From Oxalobacteraceae bacterium OTU3CAMAD1 (GTDB lineage: Bacteria; Pseudomonadota; Gammaproteobacteria; Burkholderiales; Burkholderiaceae_D): a DNA stretch of 64,000 nucleotides. Position 1 is the first letter of the stretch, and every line of letters begins with the position of its first letter. The stretch lies in the NCBI GenBank assembly GCA_024123915.1, contig CP099650.1, forward strand, positions 6,386,001 through 6,450,000, written 5' to 3'. A program made the position numbers and the translations under genes. Below, in pieces: positions 53,302 to 63,606 of the stretch. Below the pieces are notes generated by a model. It did no database searches, had not been told where the DNA came from, and saw only the letters and a list, made by a program, of their open reading frames with translations.

Positions 53302-53432
53302 GGGTGCGACAGTCTCTTAACAGTCTTGTTACATGCGGGACGCGAGTCCGGATCCCCGGCGCGAGCCAGGACCTACATTGCTGTGTGCTGTGAAGTGCCG
53401 GGTGGATGACCCGTTCTTGCCGAAGCAGACGC

Positions 53433-53453
53433 CCGTCCCGGGATGCGGGACGG
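53433..53453. other. Hairpin between obgE and proB
   Basis: CCGTCCCG (53433-53440) and CGGGACGG (53446-53453) form a perfect 8-bp stem. No T run follows on either strand, so it is unlikely to stop transcription alone. Confidence 0.35.
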
Positions 53454-53519
53454 CGCTGTTGTGGAAAGCATAACCAGCGAATAGCTGATTATGCCGGTGA
53501 TGCGGATTTTTATCGAGGA

Positions 53520-54695
<1,176 letters not shown>

Positions 54696-54741
54696 TTACA
54701 AAGGGGACAGCCGGGCGCGGGCGCCTGGCCGTGAGCGTGAT

Positions 54742-55023
54742 TTACGCTGGTACTGCAGCTGCTGGAGCGTTTGGTACGACGGTCACGAATTGCTTCGAAC
54801 CTTCGCCCTTGACTACGAACTTGACCTTGCCGTCCACCAGAGCGAACAGGGTGTGGTCTTTGCCCATGCCAACACCTTCACCAGCGCGCACCGGGGTGCC
54901 GCGTTGACGAATGATGATGCCGCCAGCATTGATCGATTGACCGCCGTAGACTTTTACGCCCAGACGCTTTGACTCTGAGTCACGACCATTTCGCGTTGTG
55001 CCGCCGCCTTTTTTGTGTGCCAT
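54742..55023 (-). CDS. rpmA: Ribosomal protein bL27
   Basis: A 93-residue 50S protein near the peptidyl-transferase centre. [22 protein letters not shown] and [18 protein letters not shown] are diagnostic. The N terminus MAHKKGGG needs no cleavage. An Ala/Pro tail ([10 protein letters not shown]) makes it a little longer than in E. coli. It follows rplU by 38 bp. Confidence 0.97.
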   Translation of the reverse strand: MAHKKGGGTTRNGRDSESKRLGVKVYGGQSINAGGIIIRQRGTPVRAGEGVGMGKDHTLFALVDGKVKFVVKGEGSKQFVTVVPNAPAAAVPA

Positions 55024-55061
55024 TTAAGACTCCTTGGATACTAATTCTCGGGCAAACGGAA

Positions 55062-55373
55062 TTAACCGTTGATCGATACGATTTGGATTTCGGTGTAATT
55101 TTGGCGATGGCCTTGATGCTTCTGGTAGTGCTTACGACGACGCATCTTGAAAATCTTCACTTTATCGTGACGACCGTGTGCCACAACAGTAACCAGTACC
55201 TTTGCACCCTCAACCAGGGGAGCACCAAACTTGATGCTTTCGCCTTCGCCAACGGCGAGGACCTGATCGATGGTGAGTTCGGAACCAATGTCTGCCGGTA
55301 TCTGTTCTACTTTAAGTTTTTCGCCAGCGACAACTTTGTATTGTTTGCCACCGGTTTTTATGACCGCGTACAT
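55062..55373 (-). CDS. rplU: Ribosomal protein bL21
   Basis: A 103-residue 50S protein. The start is the ATG at 55373 ([14 protein letters not shown]), with GAGG upstream; the in-frame extension to 55391 is rejected. [23 protein letters not shown] is the basic RNA-binding region in two parts. It is first in the rplU-rpmA-obgE set and is divergent from ispB. Confidence 0.97.
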   Translation of the reverse strand: MYAVIKTGGKQYKVVAGEKLKVEQIPADIGSELTIDQVLAVGEGESIKFGAPLVEGAKVLVTVVAHGRHDKVKIFKMRRRKHYQKHQGHRQNYTEIQIVSING

Positions 55374-55606
55374 GATTTGAAACCTCATCAAATGTTAAGA
55401 AAATTCCCTCCGTCGCCAGCGGAACCGCATGCATGGTAATCGGGGAACCGCTGATTATACATGGGATGCCAATTCGCGTCAAAAACTATTCACAAATGGC
55501 CGATGGCGTGGTATGTCGACAAGCTTGCATGTTGATGGGTGTTATCTGATTAACAAACGAGTTGCCACAAACAAGGGGCGGCCCCCCTGTGGGCGAGGGC
55601 ATGTCG

Positions 55607-55612
55607 TATAAT
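55607..55612 (+). promoter_or_regulatory. Possible -10 box of ispB
   Basis: A consensus TATAAT lies 34 bp before the TTG at 55646. If used, transcription would begin near 55619, which excludes the upstream candidate starts at 55562 and 55601. No good -35 box is seen. Confidence 0.45.
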
Positions 55613-55645
55613 CTCGGCACCAATAGTCCACTGCACAGGTTCGTC

Positions 55646-56635
55646 TTGTCTGCCGCCACCCACACCGCAACACAAAACAATATCGCCCACTCGATCGCCG
55701 CCGACATGGACGCGGTCAACTCGGTGATCCGCCGCAAGCTGCATTCCGAGGTCAGCCTCGTCAATCAGATCGCTGAATACATCATCAGCGCCGGCGGCAA
55801 GCGCATCCGCCCGGTCCTGGTACTGCTGGTGGCGAACGCCTATTCCTATAAAGGCACCGGGCACCACGAGCTGGCGGCGGTGGTCGAATTCATCCACACC
55901 GCCACCCTGCTGCACGACGACGTCGTCGACGAATCGTCGCTGCGCCGCGGCCGCGCCACCGCCAACGCGCTGTTCGGCAACGCCGCCTCGGTGCTGGTGG
56001 GCGACTTCCTGTACTCGCGCTCGTTCCAGATGATGGTCGGCCTGAACAACATGCGCGTCATGCAGATCCTGTCGGACGCCACCAACGTCATCGCCGAGGG
56101 CGAGGTGTTGCAGTTGCTTAACATGCACGACCCGGACGTCAGCCAGGAGCGTTATTTGCAGGTGATCCGCTCCAAGACGGCCAAGCTGTTCGAAGCGGCC
56201 GCCGAGCTGGGCGCCCTGATCGCCGGTGCCAACGACGCGCAGATCGCCGCCGCCGGCGAATACGGCCGCTCGCTGGGCACGGCCTTCCAGCTGATCGACG
56301 ACGTGCTCGACTATGCCGGCGACGCCAGCGAGATCGGCAAGAACGTCGGCGACGACCTGCGCGAAGGCAAGCCTACCCTGCCGCTGATCTACCTGATGGA
56401 AAACGGCACGCCGGAGCAGCGCGAGCTGGTGCGCACCTGCATCGAGCAGGGCGACGAGCAGCACTTCGACACCATCCTGGCCGCCATCACCAGCAGCGGC
56501 GCGCTCGACTACACGCGCCAGCAAGCCGAAACGGCCGCCCAGCGCGCCGCCGAAGCGATCGCCGACCTGCCGGACAGCGTGTACAAGGAATCGCTGCTGC
56601 AGCTGGCCGATTTCTCGGTCAACCGCACGCATTAA
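55646..56635 (+). CDS. ispB: Polyprenyl (octaprenyl) diphosphate synthase
   Basis: Prenyl elongase that makes the ubiquinone side chain. From the TTG at 55646 it has 329 residues, close to E. coli IspB (323). Both Asp-rich motifs are present: HDDVVDES and LIDDVLDYAGD; GGKRIRP is the substrate loop. An in-frame ATG at 55601 and a TTG at 55562 are alternatives, but a TATAAT box at 55607 overlaps them. CAGGTT is a weak ribosome-binding site. It is divergent from rplU. Confidence 0.92.
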   Translation: MSAATHTATQNNIAHSIAADMDAVNSVIRRKLHSEVSLVNQIAEYIISAGGKRIRPVLVLLVANAYSYKGTGHHELAAVVEFIHTATLLHDDVVDESSLRRGRATANALFGNAASVLVGDFLYSRSFQMMVGLNNMRVMQILSDATNVIAEGEVLQLLNMHDPDVSQERYLQVIRSKTAKLFEAAAELGALIAGANDAQIAAAGEYGRSLGTAFQLIDDVLDYAGDASEIGKNVGDDLREGKPTLPLIYLMENGTPEQRELVRTCIEQGDEQHFDTILAAITSSGALDYTRQQAETAAQRAAEAIADLPDSVYKESLLQLADFSVNRTH

Positions 56636-56675
56636 TACCCCGTCGGCGACGCTGGATGGGCCGCTGGCGGCGCTT

Positions 56676-56710
56676 GGCGGATTACGGCGTTCCGCCTAAT
56701 CCGCCCTACG
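56676..56710. repeat. GGCGGATTA palindromic repeat, copy 5
   Basis: GGCGGATTACGGCG with CGCCTAATCCGCC and the CTACG tail, 40 bp after the ispB stop. It is inverted relative to copy 6. Confidence 0.8.
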
Positions 56711-56760
56711 TATCTCCGTGGCGGGACACCTGACAACGATTGCGGATGAACCTCGGAGTC

Positions 56761-56792
56761 ACGTAGGGCGGATTAGCGCAGCGTAATCCGCC
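56761..56792. repeat. GGCGGATTA palindromic repeat, copy 6
   Basis: ACGTAGGGCGGATTAGCGC with GCGTAATCCGCC. With copy 5 it forms an inverted pair 50 bp apart, between the convergent ispB and arsC-like genes. Confidence 0.8.
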
Positions 56793-56826
56793 ATGCGCCG
56801 CCGATAACGCCATCCAAGACCGCATA

Positions 56827-57174
56827 TCAGAGCAGCTCCCGAACCAACTCCGACGGCCGGCACAAACGCACGCCCTTCTCCGTCACCACAAACGGCCGAT
56901 TGATCAGAATCGGATGCGCGATCATCGCGTCGAGCAGCGCATCGTCGGACAACGACGCATCCGCCAACCCCAACTCCCCATACAAATCACCCTTGTCGCG
57001 CATCGCCTGACGCGCGGTCAGGCCGGCCTTGGCGATCATCGCCTTCAACGCCGCGCGCGACGGCGGGTTCTTAACGTAGTCGACAATCTCCGGCTCGATG
57101 CCGGCGGCGCGTATCGCCTCCAGCGTTTTGCGCGATGTCCCGCAAGCGGTGTTGTGATAAATCGTGACGGTCAT
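56827..57174 (-). CDS. arsC: Arsenate reductase, glutaredoxin-coupled type
   Basis: A 115-residue ArsC/Spx-fold protein. The active-site Cys11 lies in YHNTACGTSRKT, and the RPFVVTEKGVRLCRP segment carries the Arg set of the E. coli plasmid ArsC type. AAGGG is upstream of the ATG at 57174. No arsR, arsB or acr3 gene flanks it, and paired repeats lie directly beyond its 3' end. It may be a housekeeping ArsC-like reductase. Confidence 0.9.
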   Translation of the reverse strand: MTVTIYHNTACGTSRKTLEAIRAAGIEPEIVDYVKNPPSRAALKAMIAKAGLTARQAMRDKGDLYGELGLADASLSDDALLDAMIAHPILINRPFVVTEKGVRLCRPSELVRELL

Positions 57175-57308
57175 ATGCTGCCCTTGAGCGTGAATTCAAA
57201 GGCAGCATTATCGCCTAAACGTCGCCGGCGCGACCGACGGACATCCCGGTTGCCTGGACCTGCGTTTTATGTTTTCATCCTCGTGCCACCCACCACACGA
57301 GGTCACCC

Positions 57309-57782
57309 ATGAAAAGCTCTTTCATATTTCTGCTGTTCGCGGTATCGCCACTGCTGGCACAGGCTGCGGACGCCACCGATAACCAGTTGATCGAACGCGC
57401 GGTGCGCGACTATATCGAGTCGCAACACAACCCCGATCCGTCACGCATGGAGCGCGCCCTCGATCCCAAACTCGCCAAGCGCACGTATTGGAAGGCGGCC
57501 GACGGTTCTGAATTCGTCATGAACACCGACTTCGACACGATGGTCAAGGTGGCCAGGACCTACAACAAGGACGGCACGAACTTCCCGCCACAGCCACGGG
57601 TCGACATCAAGATCCTCGATGTCGACCAGCGCGTGGCAACCGTCAAGCTCACCGCCGATGAGTGGATCGACTATATGCACCTGTATAAGAACCAGCGCAG
57701 CGAGTGGAAAATCGTGAACGTGCTTTGGCAGTACCACGACACAGCACGCCAAACCTCGATTAAAACTTCGCCGCCAAACTGA
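57309..57782 (+). CDS. Secreted NTF2-like (lumazine-binding-like) protein
   Basis: A 157-residue protein. The signal peptide MKSSFIFLLFAVSPLLAQA is followed by an NTF2-like domain (NQLIERAVRDYIESQHNPDPSRMERAL ... VATVKLTADEWIDYMHLYKN, in parts). It matches the putative lumazine-binding family; ligand unknown. Its last 23 bases overlap the 3' end of the converging TBDR gene at 57760, so the two messages are antisense at their ends. GAGGTCACCC is upstream of the ATG. Confidence 0.78.
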   Translation: MKSSFIFLLFAVSPLLAQAADATDNQLIERAVRDYIESQHNPDPSRMERALDPKLAKRTYWKAADGSEFVMNTDFDTMVKVARTYNKDGTNFPPQPRVDIKILDVDQRVATVKLTADEWIDYMHLYKNQRSEWKIVNVLWQYHDTARQTSIKTSPPN

Positions 57783-60102
57783 CACCGATCGCGCGCGGCA
57801 TCAGACGATAGCCCTGCACGATCGAGGCCACCTGCGGATGCTGGATCACCTTGTCGTTGTCGAACGCGTTCTTGACGAACACGCTGACGTTGTAACGGTC
57901 GAAGCCCATGCCGGCGCTGAAGTCGGCCGTGTGATACGCCGGGCGCTCATAGTCGGTCAGCTCCGGATTGAGCGAACCCTTGCTCGATCCGACCCACTGC
58001 ACGCCGCCCATGACGAAGGCGCTGCGCTCGCCCAGCGCGAAGTTGTAGCGCGCATTGACCGCCGCGTTATATTTCGGCACGCCCTGGATCTGCGCGCCAG
58101 CCACCGCGCCGACCACGCCGTTCTGTATGCCCTGGTCGTTCGACAGCTCCGCCTTCACATAGCCACCCGAGGCGCTCAAGGTCAGCCCGGCGATCGGCTT
58201 GGCCTTGATGTCGAATTCGAAGCCCTTGCTGGTGGCGTCGCCGGCGTTGGCGTTATACGTGTACGCGCACGTCGGCAGATAAACGCCCTGCTGGATGTTC
58301 TTCCACTTGATGTAGAAGACGTCGGCGTTGATCGTCAAGCGGTTGTTGAGGAAGCGCGACTTGCTGCCCACCTCGTAGTTCCACAGGCTGTCCGACGCGT
58401 AGTTCGGCGGTCCCTCGGTCAGGCCGTTCAACTCCAGGTCCGGGCCGCAGGTGGTCGGCGGCACGAAGATGTTCGAGCCACCCAGGCGGAAGCCCTTCGA
58501 CACGCTGGTGTACAGCGTATGGCGCGGATCGACTTCCCACGTCAACGCATACTTCGGCGTGAACGCGGTCGACTTCAGACTGGCGCCGCTGTTGTTGCCC
58601 GCGCCGGCCAGGTAGTTGCCGTTGCGCTGTTCCAGATTCGAGCTGGCGCGCAGGTAGCGTGCCCCCACCGTGGCATGCACCGTCGGCGTGAAGTAGTAAT
58701 TAACCTCTCCGAATATCGACGACTGCTTCTCCTTGTAGTGGAAAGCGCCGGCGAACGAGTTATCGTTCGGGAAGGAGCCCGGGCGCACGTCTGGCAGCAG
58801 CTCCGGATCGTAGATGTCGAAGCCGAACTGCTTAAACGTGTCGGTCACGCCGAAGATCGGATCGTTCTCGGTGATATTGGTGTGCTGGCGCGAGAAGTAC
58901 GTTCCCGCCAGCCAGGTCCACGGCGACACCGTCGCATCGTACGGGCGCGAAGCGAGACGGAACTCCTGCGACACCTGCCGCACCTGGTTGTTCAGATACA
59001 CGGCCGACGGCAGCGCCGCGATGGCGTCGATCAGCTCCGGCGGCGCCTTGCCGCCATCCTCGGTCGAAGTCAGGAAGGTCGACAGCGAATAGCTGTTGTA
59101 GGCCGAGCCGTTCTGCGTGCGGTCGAACTTGCGCGAGAAGTAGCTGGTGGCAGACGTCAGATCGACCGCGCCCAGATCCCAGTTGACGGTCACGCTGGGC
59201 GTGAACAGCTTGTCGATGGAAGGTTCGCGCACCTGCTTCTGCGCCTGATAGTTCGGCAGCTCGATGTTGAAGGCGGAGATGTCCTTCGCATCCAGGCGCT
59301 GATAGTAGATCGACGGCGTGATCGTCAACGCACGCGTCGGCTTCCACTTCAACGCCATGCGCAGTTCCTGGTCGCTGTACTTGTTGATGTCCTTGGCGAG
59401 CACCGCGCCGTCGCCATCCACCTGATTGATATAACCGCCCGTGTGCTGCGCCTGCACGCCGATGCGCAGCGCCAGTTCGTCGGCGATCAGCGGGATGTTA
59501 CCGACCACGTTGGCCGAGTAGCTTGGGCTGCCGTTCTTGGTGTGCGAATACTCGGTGTAGGTGCTGAACTCGCGCTCCTTCAGATCCGGCTCGTTCGGCA
59601 CGAACTTGATGGTGCCGCCCATCGAGCTGGCGCCGTACAAGGTCACTTGCGGGCCGCGCAGCACCTCCACCCGGTCGATATCGAAGAACCTTGGTTCGAC
59701 GTTACCCATCGTGTAAACGTTGCCGACGGTGACAGGGGTATCGCCCAGATAGACCCCGACCGTCGCCGCGCCGGCCGTGGAGCTGATGCCGCGAATCTCG
59801 ATGTTGGACGTGCCCGGGCCGGCGCCGCCATTGCCGCTGGCGGCGGTGAAGGAGATGTTGGGCACCACGCGCGTCAGGTCGGTGATGTCGCGGATGTGCT
59901 CTTCCTGCAGCTGCTTGCCGGTGACGGCAGAAATACTCATCGCCACCTTGGCCGGATCTTCCTTGCGTTTTTGCGCGGTGACGGTGACCACCTCGATTTC
60001 GTCGGACTGCTTGACCGGCGCCTGCTGCGCGCCCACCGGACCGGCCAGCGCGGCCAAAGCGGCGGCAATGGAACTGCACATTATTTTTTGAGTGATCTTC
60101 AT
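57760..60102 (-). CDS. TonB-dependent receptor 7
   Basis: A 780-residue TBDR. The signal peptide ends GPVGAQ. VVTVTAQKRKEDPAKVAMSISAVTG (parts) is the plug start of the large Sphingomonas/Caulobacter-like subfamily, followed by DIDRVEVLRGPQVTLYGASSMGG. The barrel ends GVSLAAKF with a terminal Phe. It is shorter than, and unlike, the other receptors in the window. It is divergent from benE and the aromatic-acid MFS gene with a 295-bp gap, so it may bring an aromatic acid or its conjugate across the outer membrane. This is inference from context. Confidence 0.94.
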   Translation of the reverse strand: MKITQKIMCSSIAAALAALAGPVGAQQAPVKQSDEIEVVTVTAQKRKEDPAKVAMSISAVTGKQLQEEHIRDITDLTRVVPNISFTAASGNGGAGPGTSNIEIRGISSTAGAATVGVYLGDTPVTVGNVYTMGNVEPRFFDIDRVEVLRGPQVTLYGASSMGGTIKFVPNEPDLKEREFSTYTEYSHTKNGSPSYSANVVGNIPLIADELALRIGVQAQHTGGYINQVDGDGAVLAKDINKYSDQELRMALKWKPTRALTITPSIYYQRLDAKDISAFNIELPNYQAQKQVREPSIDKLFTPSVTVNWDLGAVDLTSATSYFSRKFDRTQNGSAYNSYSLSTFLTSTEDGGKAPPELIDAIAALPSAVYLNNQVRQVSQEFRLASRPYDATVSPWTWLAGTYFSRQHTNITENDPIFGVTDTFKQFGFDIYDPELLPDVRPGSFPNDNSFAGAFHYKEKQSSIFGEVNYYFTPTVHATVGARYLRASSNLEQRNGNYLAGAGNNSGASLKSTAFTPKYALTWEVDPRHTLYTSVSKGFRLGGSNIFVPPTTCGPDLELNGLTEGPPNYASDSLWNYEVGSKSRFLNNRLTINADVFYIKWKNIQQGVYLPTCAYTYNANAGDATSKGFEFDIKAKPIAGLTLSASGGYVKAELSNDQGIQNGVVGAVAGAQIQGVPKYNAAVNARYNFALGERSAFVMGGVQWVGSSKGSLNPELTDYERPAYHTADFSAGMGFDRYNVSVFVKNAFDNDKVIQHPQVASIVQGYRLMPRAIGVSLAAKF

Positions 60103-60397
60103 GCCTGCGCTTCTCCAGTCAGTAGGGGCCTGCCCCAGAATGATGCATTTTTATATATTAACCATCTTGTAATTTTTAACAAGCAAGAAACCTGCCAAAA
60201 TCATCAACGTTGGAATCCAGCCACAAGTTGGAACGCGGCGAGGCAAGCAGAGGCAAGGCGGTCATTCATCAATGGAATACCTTTGAGGTATCGGGCGGAT
60301 ACTCAATCGGTGTTGGACGACAAAGGGGATGCTGTTTAATCTGAAGTCACTCAGCAATGGCAAGGTGATAACAGTGAGCAATATCCGAGGCACGCAA

Positions 60398-61567
60398 ATG
60401 ACGGTGGGACCGCGCGACTGGTCGGCATCGACCGTCGCCGCCGGGTTTCTCGCGGTGCTGGTCTCCTACGCCGGGCCGCTGGCGATCTTCTACCAGGCCG
60501 GGCAGGCGGCAAATCTGAGCAACGACATGTTCGCGTCCTGGGTATGGGCAATCTCGATCGGCGCCGCCGTCTCCGGCATCTACCTCAGCTGGAGCTTGAA
60601 GATCCCGGTCATCACCGCCTGGTCCGCGCCCGGCACGGCGCTGCTGATCACCCTGTTCCCCGACCTGTCGATCCACGAGGCGATCGGCGCCTACATCACA
60701 GCCGCCGTTATCCTGCTGGCGATCGGCCTGTCCGGCCAGGTCGACCGGGTGATGGCGGCCATCCCAAAAGGCATCGCCAGCGGCATGATGGCCGGCATCC
60801 TGCTGCCCTTCGGCCTGAACGCCTTCAAGGCCATCGGCTCGCTGCCGGTACTCAGCTGCGGCATGATCGCCGCCTATCTGCTCGTCAAACGCTTCGCGCC
60901 GCGCTACGCCATCGTACTGCTGCTCGCCGCCGGCGCCGTGATGGCGTGGCTGGGCGGGCAGACCGATTTCTCCGGCGTGCGCCTGCAACTGGTCACGCCA
61001 CAATTCATCGCGCCGGAATGGTCGTGGGCCAGCACCTTCAGTCTCGCGCTGCCACTGGTGCTGACCACCCTGACCGGCCAATACCTGCCAGGCATGGCGC
61101 TGCTGCGCTCCTCGGGTTACGACAATAAAGTCCGCCCCATCATGACCACCAACAGTGTCGCCTCGCTGGCGGTGGCCTGCTTCGGCGGCATCACCATCGC
61201 CATCGCCGCCATCACCGCCGCCATGTGCACGGGGCGCGACGCGCACGAAGATCCATCGAAACGCTACATCGCCGGCATCTCCAACGGCGTGTTCTATCTG
61301 ATCGCGGGCCTGTTCGGCGGCTCCATCGTCATGCTGTTCGCCGCGCTGCCGAAGGAACTGGTGGCAGTGCTGGCCGGTCTGGCGCTGCTCGGCGCGATCA
61401 CCAACAACCTTGGCGGCATCATGGCGGCGGACGATCACCGCGAAGCCGCCATCATCACTTTCCTTGCAACCGCTTCCGGCATGACCTTCCTGGGCCTCGG
61501 CTCGGCATTCTGGGGAATCATGATCGGCATGCTCGCTCATGCCGTCCTTCACACCACAAAAAAATAA
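60398..61567 (+). CDS. benE: BenE-family benzoate/H+ symporter
   Basis: Inner-membrane protein of 389 residues from the ATG at 60398 (MTVGPRDWSAS), with GAGG upstream. A GTG at 60374 with AAGGTG is an alternative. About 11-12 hydrophobic segments are visible (for instance AAVILLAIGLSG and YAIVLLLAAGAVMAWLGG). The NCS2-like motif ITAWSAPGTALL and the conserved AAMCTGRDAHEDPSKRYIAGI are of the BenE family, which takes up benzoate in Acinetobacter. The MFS gene follows 21 bp downstream; both probably share a transcript. No ben catabolic gene is in the window. Confidence 0.9.
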   Translation: MTVGPRDWSASTVAAGFLAVLVSYAGPLAIFYQAGQAANLSNDMFASWVWAISIGAAVSGIYLSWSLKIPVITAWSAPGTALLITLFPDLSIHEAIGAYITAAVILLAIGLSGQVDRVMAAIPKGIASGMMAGILLPFGLNAFKAIGSLPVLSCGMIAAYLLVKRFAPRYAIVLLLAAGAVMAWLGGQTDFSGVRLQLVTPQFIAPEWSWASTFSLALPLVLTTLTGQYLPGMALLRSSGYDNKVRPIMTTNSVASLAVACFGGITIAIAAITAAMCTGRDAHEDPSKRYIAGISNGVFYLIAGLFGGSIVMLFAALPKELVAVLAGLALLGAITNNLGGIMAADDHREAAIITFLATASGMTFLGLGSAFWGIMIGMLAHAVLHTTKK

Positions 61568-61588
61568 ACCAAGAAAGAGACATCCATC

Positions 61589-62944
61589 ATGCGACACATC
61601 GACGTCCATAAACTAGCCGACGACGCCACCTTCAACCGCTTCCACCGCAGCGTGTTGTTCTGGTGCGCGCTGATCATCATCTGCGACGGCTACGACCTCG
61701 CGGTGGCCGGCATCGCCCTGCCCTCGATCATGAAGGGCATGGGCGTGACCGCGCAAAACGCCGGCTTCATGGTCAGCTCCGCGCTGTTCGGCATGATGTT
61801 CGGCGCGATCTTCCTCGGCACCATCGCCGACAAGATCGGCCGCCGCAAGGCCATCGCCATCTGCATCGCCCTGTTCAGCGTCTTCACGGCGGCGGCGGGA
61901 TTGACCAGCGACCCCTATACATTCAGTGCGATGCGCTTCCTCGCCGGCCTTGGCATAGGCGGCGTGATGCCCAACGTGGTGGCGCAAATGACCGAATACT
62001 CGCCCAAGAAAATCCGCGCGACGATGGTCACGCTGATGTTCAGCGGCTACGCGGTGGGCGGCATGCTCGCCGCGCTGCTGGGCAAAGGCATGCTGGAGAG
62101 CTACGGCTGGCAATCGGTGTTCCTCGCCGCCGGCCTGCCGGTGCTGCTGATTCCGTTCATGATGAAAAGCCTGCCCGAATCAATGCCCTTCCTGATCCGC
62201 GAACAGCGCCTCGACGAACTGAAGGCCATCGTCACGCGCATGTCGCCGGGCTACCGCGCCGACGCCGGCGACCGTTTCGCCCTGCCCGTCAAGGATCAAG
62301 CCGGCGGTGCGCCGATCGGCAAGCTGTTTCAGGAAGGACGCGGCTTCAGCACGGTGATGTTCTGGGTGGCTTTCTTCATGTGCCTGTTCATGGTGTACGC
62401 GCTCAGCTCGTGGCTGACCAAGCTGATGGCCGGCGCCGGCTACAGCCTCGGCTCGGCGTTGACGTTCGTGCTGGTGCTGAACTTCGGCGCGGTGATCGGC
62501 GCGGTCGGCGGCGGCTGGCTTGCGGACCGCTTCCACATCAAATATGTGCTGATCGGGATGTACGCGCTGGCGGCGGTGTCGATCACCCTGCTCGGCTACA
62601 AGGTGCCGACCGAGGTGCTGTTCGTGCTGGTGGGCCTGGCCGGCGCCTCGACCATCGGCACGCAGATCGTCACCTACGCCTACGCGGGCCAGTTCTACCC
62701 GATGGCGATCCGCTCGACCGGCATCGGCTGGGCGTCGGGCGTGGGCCGCAGCGGCGCCATCCTCGCGCCGATCGCGATCGGCACCCTGGTCGGCATGGCG
62801 CTGCCGCTGGAGCAGAACTTCATGGCCATCGCGATACCGGCGGTGATCGCGGTGGTGGCGGTGTCGTTGATCAGCCATGGCCGCTCGGCGTCGGCGGCGC
62901 AGGTGGCCACCGGCAGCGCCGCACCGGTCGCGGCGGGTAGTTGA
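61589..62944 (+). CDS. Aromatic acid:H+ symporter family MFS transporter
   Basis: A 451-residue 12-helix transporter of the AAHS family (BenK/PcaK type). The N-terminal motif CDGYDLAVAGIALP with Asp in helix 1 is diagnostic, and the loop 2-3 motif is GTIADKIGRRKAIAI; the second half shows GGGWLADRFHIKYVL. It imports aromatic acids with protons. It follows benE by 21 bp. The C-terminal tail is short and Ala/Ser rich. Substrate choice between benzoate, hydroxybenzoate and others cannot be made. Confidence 0.92.
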   Translation: MRHIDVHKLADDATFNRFHRSVLFWCALIIICDGYDLAVAGIALPSIMKGMGVTAQNAGFMVSSALFGMMFGAIFLGTIADKIGRRKAIAICIALFSVFTAAAGLTSDPYTFSAMRFLAGLGIGGVMPNVVAQMTEYSPKKIRATMVTLMFSGYAVGGMLAALLGKGMLESYGWQSVFLAAGLPVLLIPFMMKSLPESMPFLIREQRLDELKAIVTRMSPGYRADAGDRFALPVKDQAGGAPIGKLFQEGRGFSTVMFWVAFFMCLFMVYALSSWLTKLMAGAGYSLGSALTFVLVLNFGAVIGAVGGGWLADRFHIKYVLIGMYALAAVSITLLGYKVPTEVLFVLVGLAGASTIGTQIVTYAYAGQFYPMAIRSTGIGWASGVGRSGAILAPIAIGTLVGMALPLEQNFMAIAIPAVIAVVAVSLISHGRSASAAQVATGSAAPVAAGS

Positions 62945-63133
62945 CGGCCTTCGTTCAAGCGCCCTAAGCTCCGGCCAAGGGCGCGCGTGCCGTGCAACGG
63001 ATAATACAGACCCAGCGGCACCACGACAATCAGTGCAGCATGCAACGCACACTCCTCCGAAATCGGTCATTTCCGCTTCGACGGTTTACGCTTAAGCGTA
63101 ATATTCTACGTATCTTTTATACGAGAGCATAAA

Positions 63134-63448
63134 ATGACCGTCTTCGAGCAACTACAGCGACGACGCGGCCACTTGGCAAAAACCCTACAGCACCTCGCCA
63201 AGTTGACGGCCATGAGCGTACCTCAAGTCAGCAATGTACTCAGCGGCAAGGTAGATTCCAGACTTAGCACCTGCGAAGCGCTGGCCGACGCCATGGATGC
63301 CAGCCTGGTTCTAATTCCCAAGCATCTGTTGCCGGAGGTTGCACGTCTCCTGTCCGGCAAAACCATCGGGCCAGATGATGTCCCATCGACAGTTAATCGA
63401 CTACTGGCAGAGGCTTATCCGGCTCAAAAGAAATCATCAAATCGATAG
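63134..63448 (+). CDS. XRE/Cro-family helix-turn-helix protein (HipB-like)
   Basis: A 104-residue DNA-binding protein. LAKTLQHLAKLTAMSVPQVSNVLSGKVDSRLSTCEALADAMDASLVLIP (in parts) is a single HTH typical of HipB and phage-type antitoxins. No toxin gene such as hipA lies beside it; tRNA-Pro follows 67 bp downstream. GAGAG precedes the ATG. It may be a lone antitoxin-like regulator. Confidence 0.82.
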   Translation: MTVFEQLQRRRGHLAKTLQHLAKLTAMSVPQVSNVLSGKVDSRLSTCEALADAMDASLVLIPKHLLPEVARLLSGKTIGPDDVPSTVNRLLAEAYPAQKKSSNR

Positions 63449-63515
63449 AGCTGTGACGCGCGGGTAACACGCGGTTGAAGGCGGTTTGAAAATCTGCTGT
63501 AATACCACCATGAGT

Positions 63516-63592
63516 CGGGGTGTGGCTCAGCCCGGTAGAGCGCTGCGTTCGGGACGCAGAGGCCGGAGGTTCGAATCCTCTCACCCCGACCA
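63516..63592 (+). tRNA. tRNA-Pro(CGG)
   Basis: A 77-base cloverleaf. Acceptor arms CGGGGTG and CACCCCG pair fully, with A and encoded CCA at 3'. The anticodon stem CTGCG/CGCAG holds the loop TTCGGGA, so the anticodon is CGG. The T arm GAGGTTCGAATCCTC is canonical. Confidence 0.95.
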
Positions 63593-63606
63593 GCATTTAC
63601 AGACGC

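Noticed and set aside
63134..63592. Integration site at tRNA-Pro
   Set aside because: No integrase gene and no repeated tRNA 3' end seen in the window, despite the nearby HipB-like gene.
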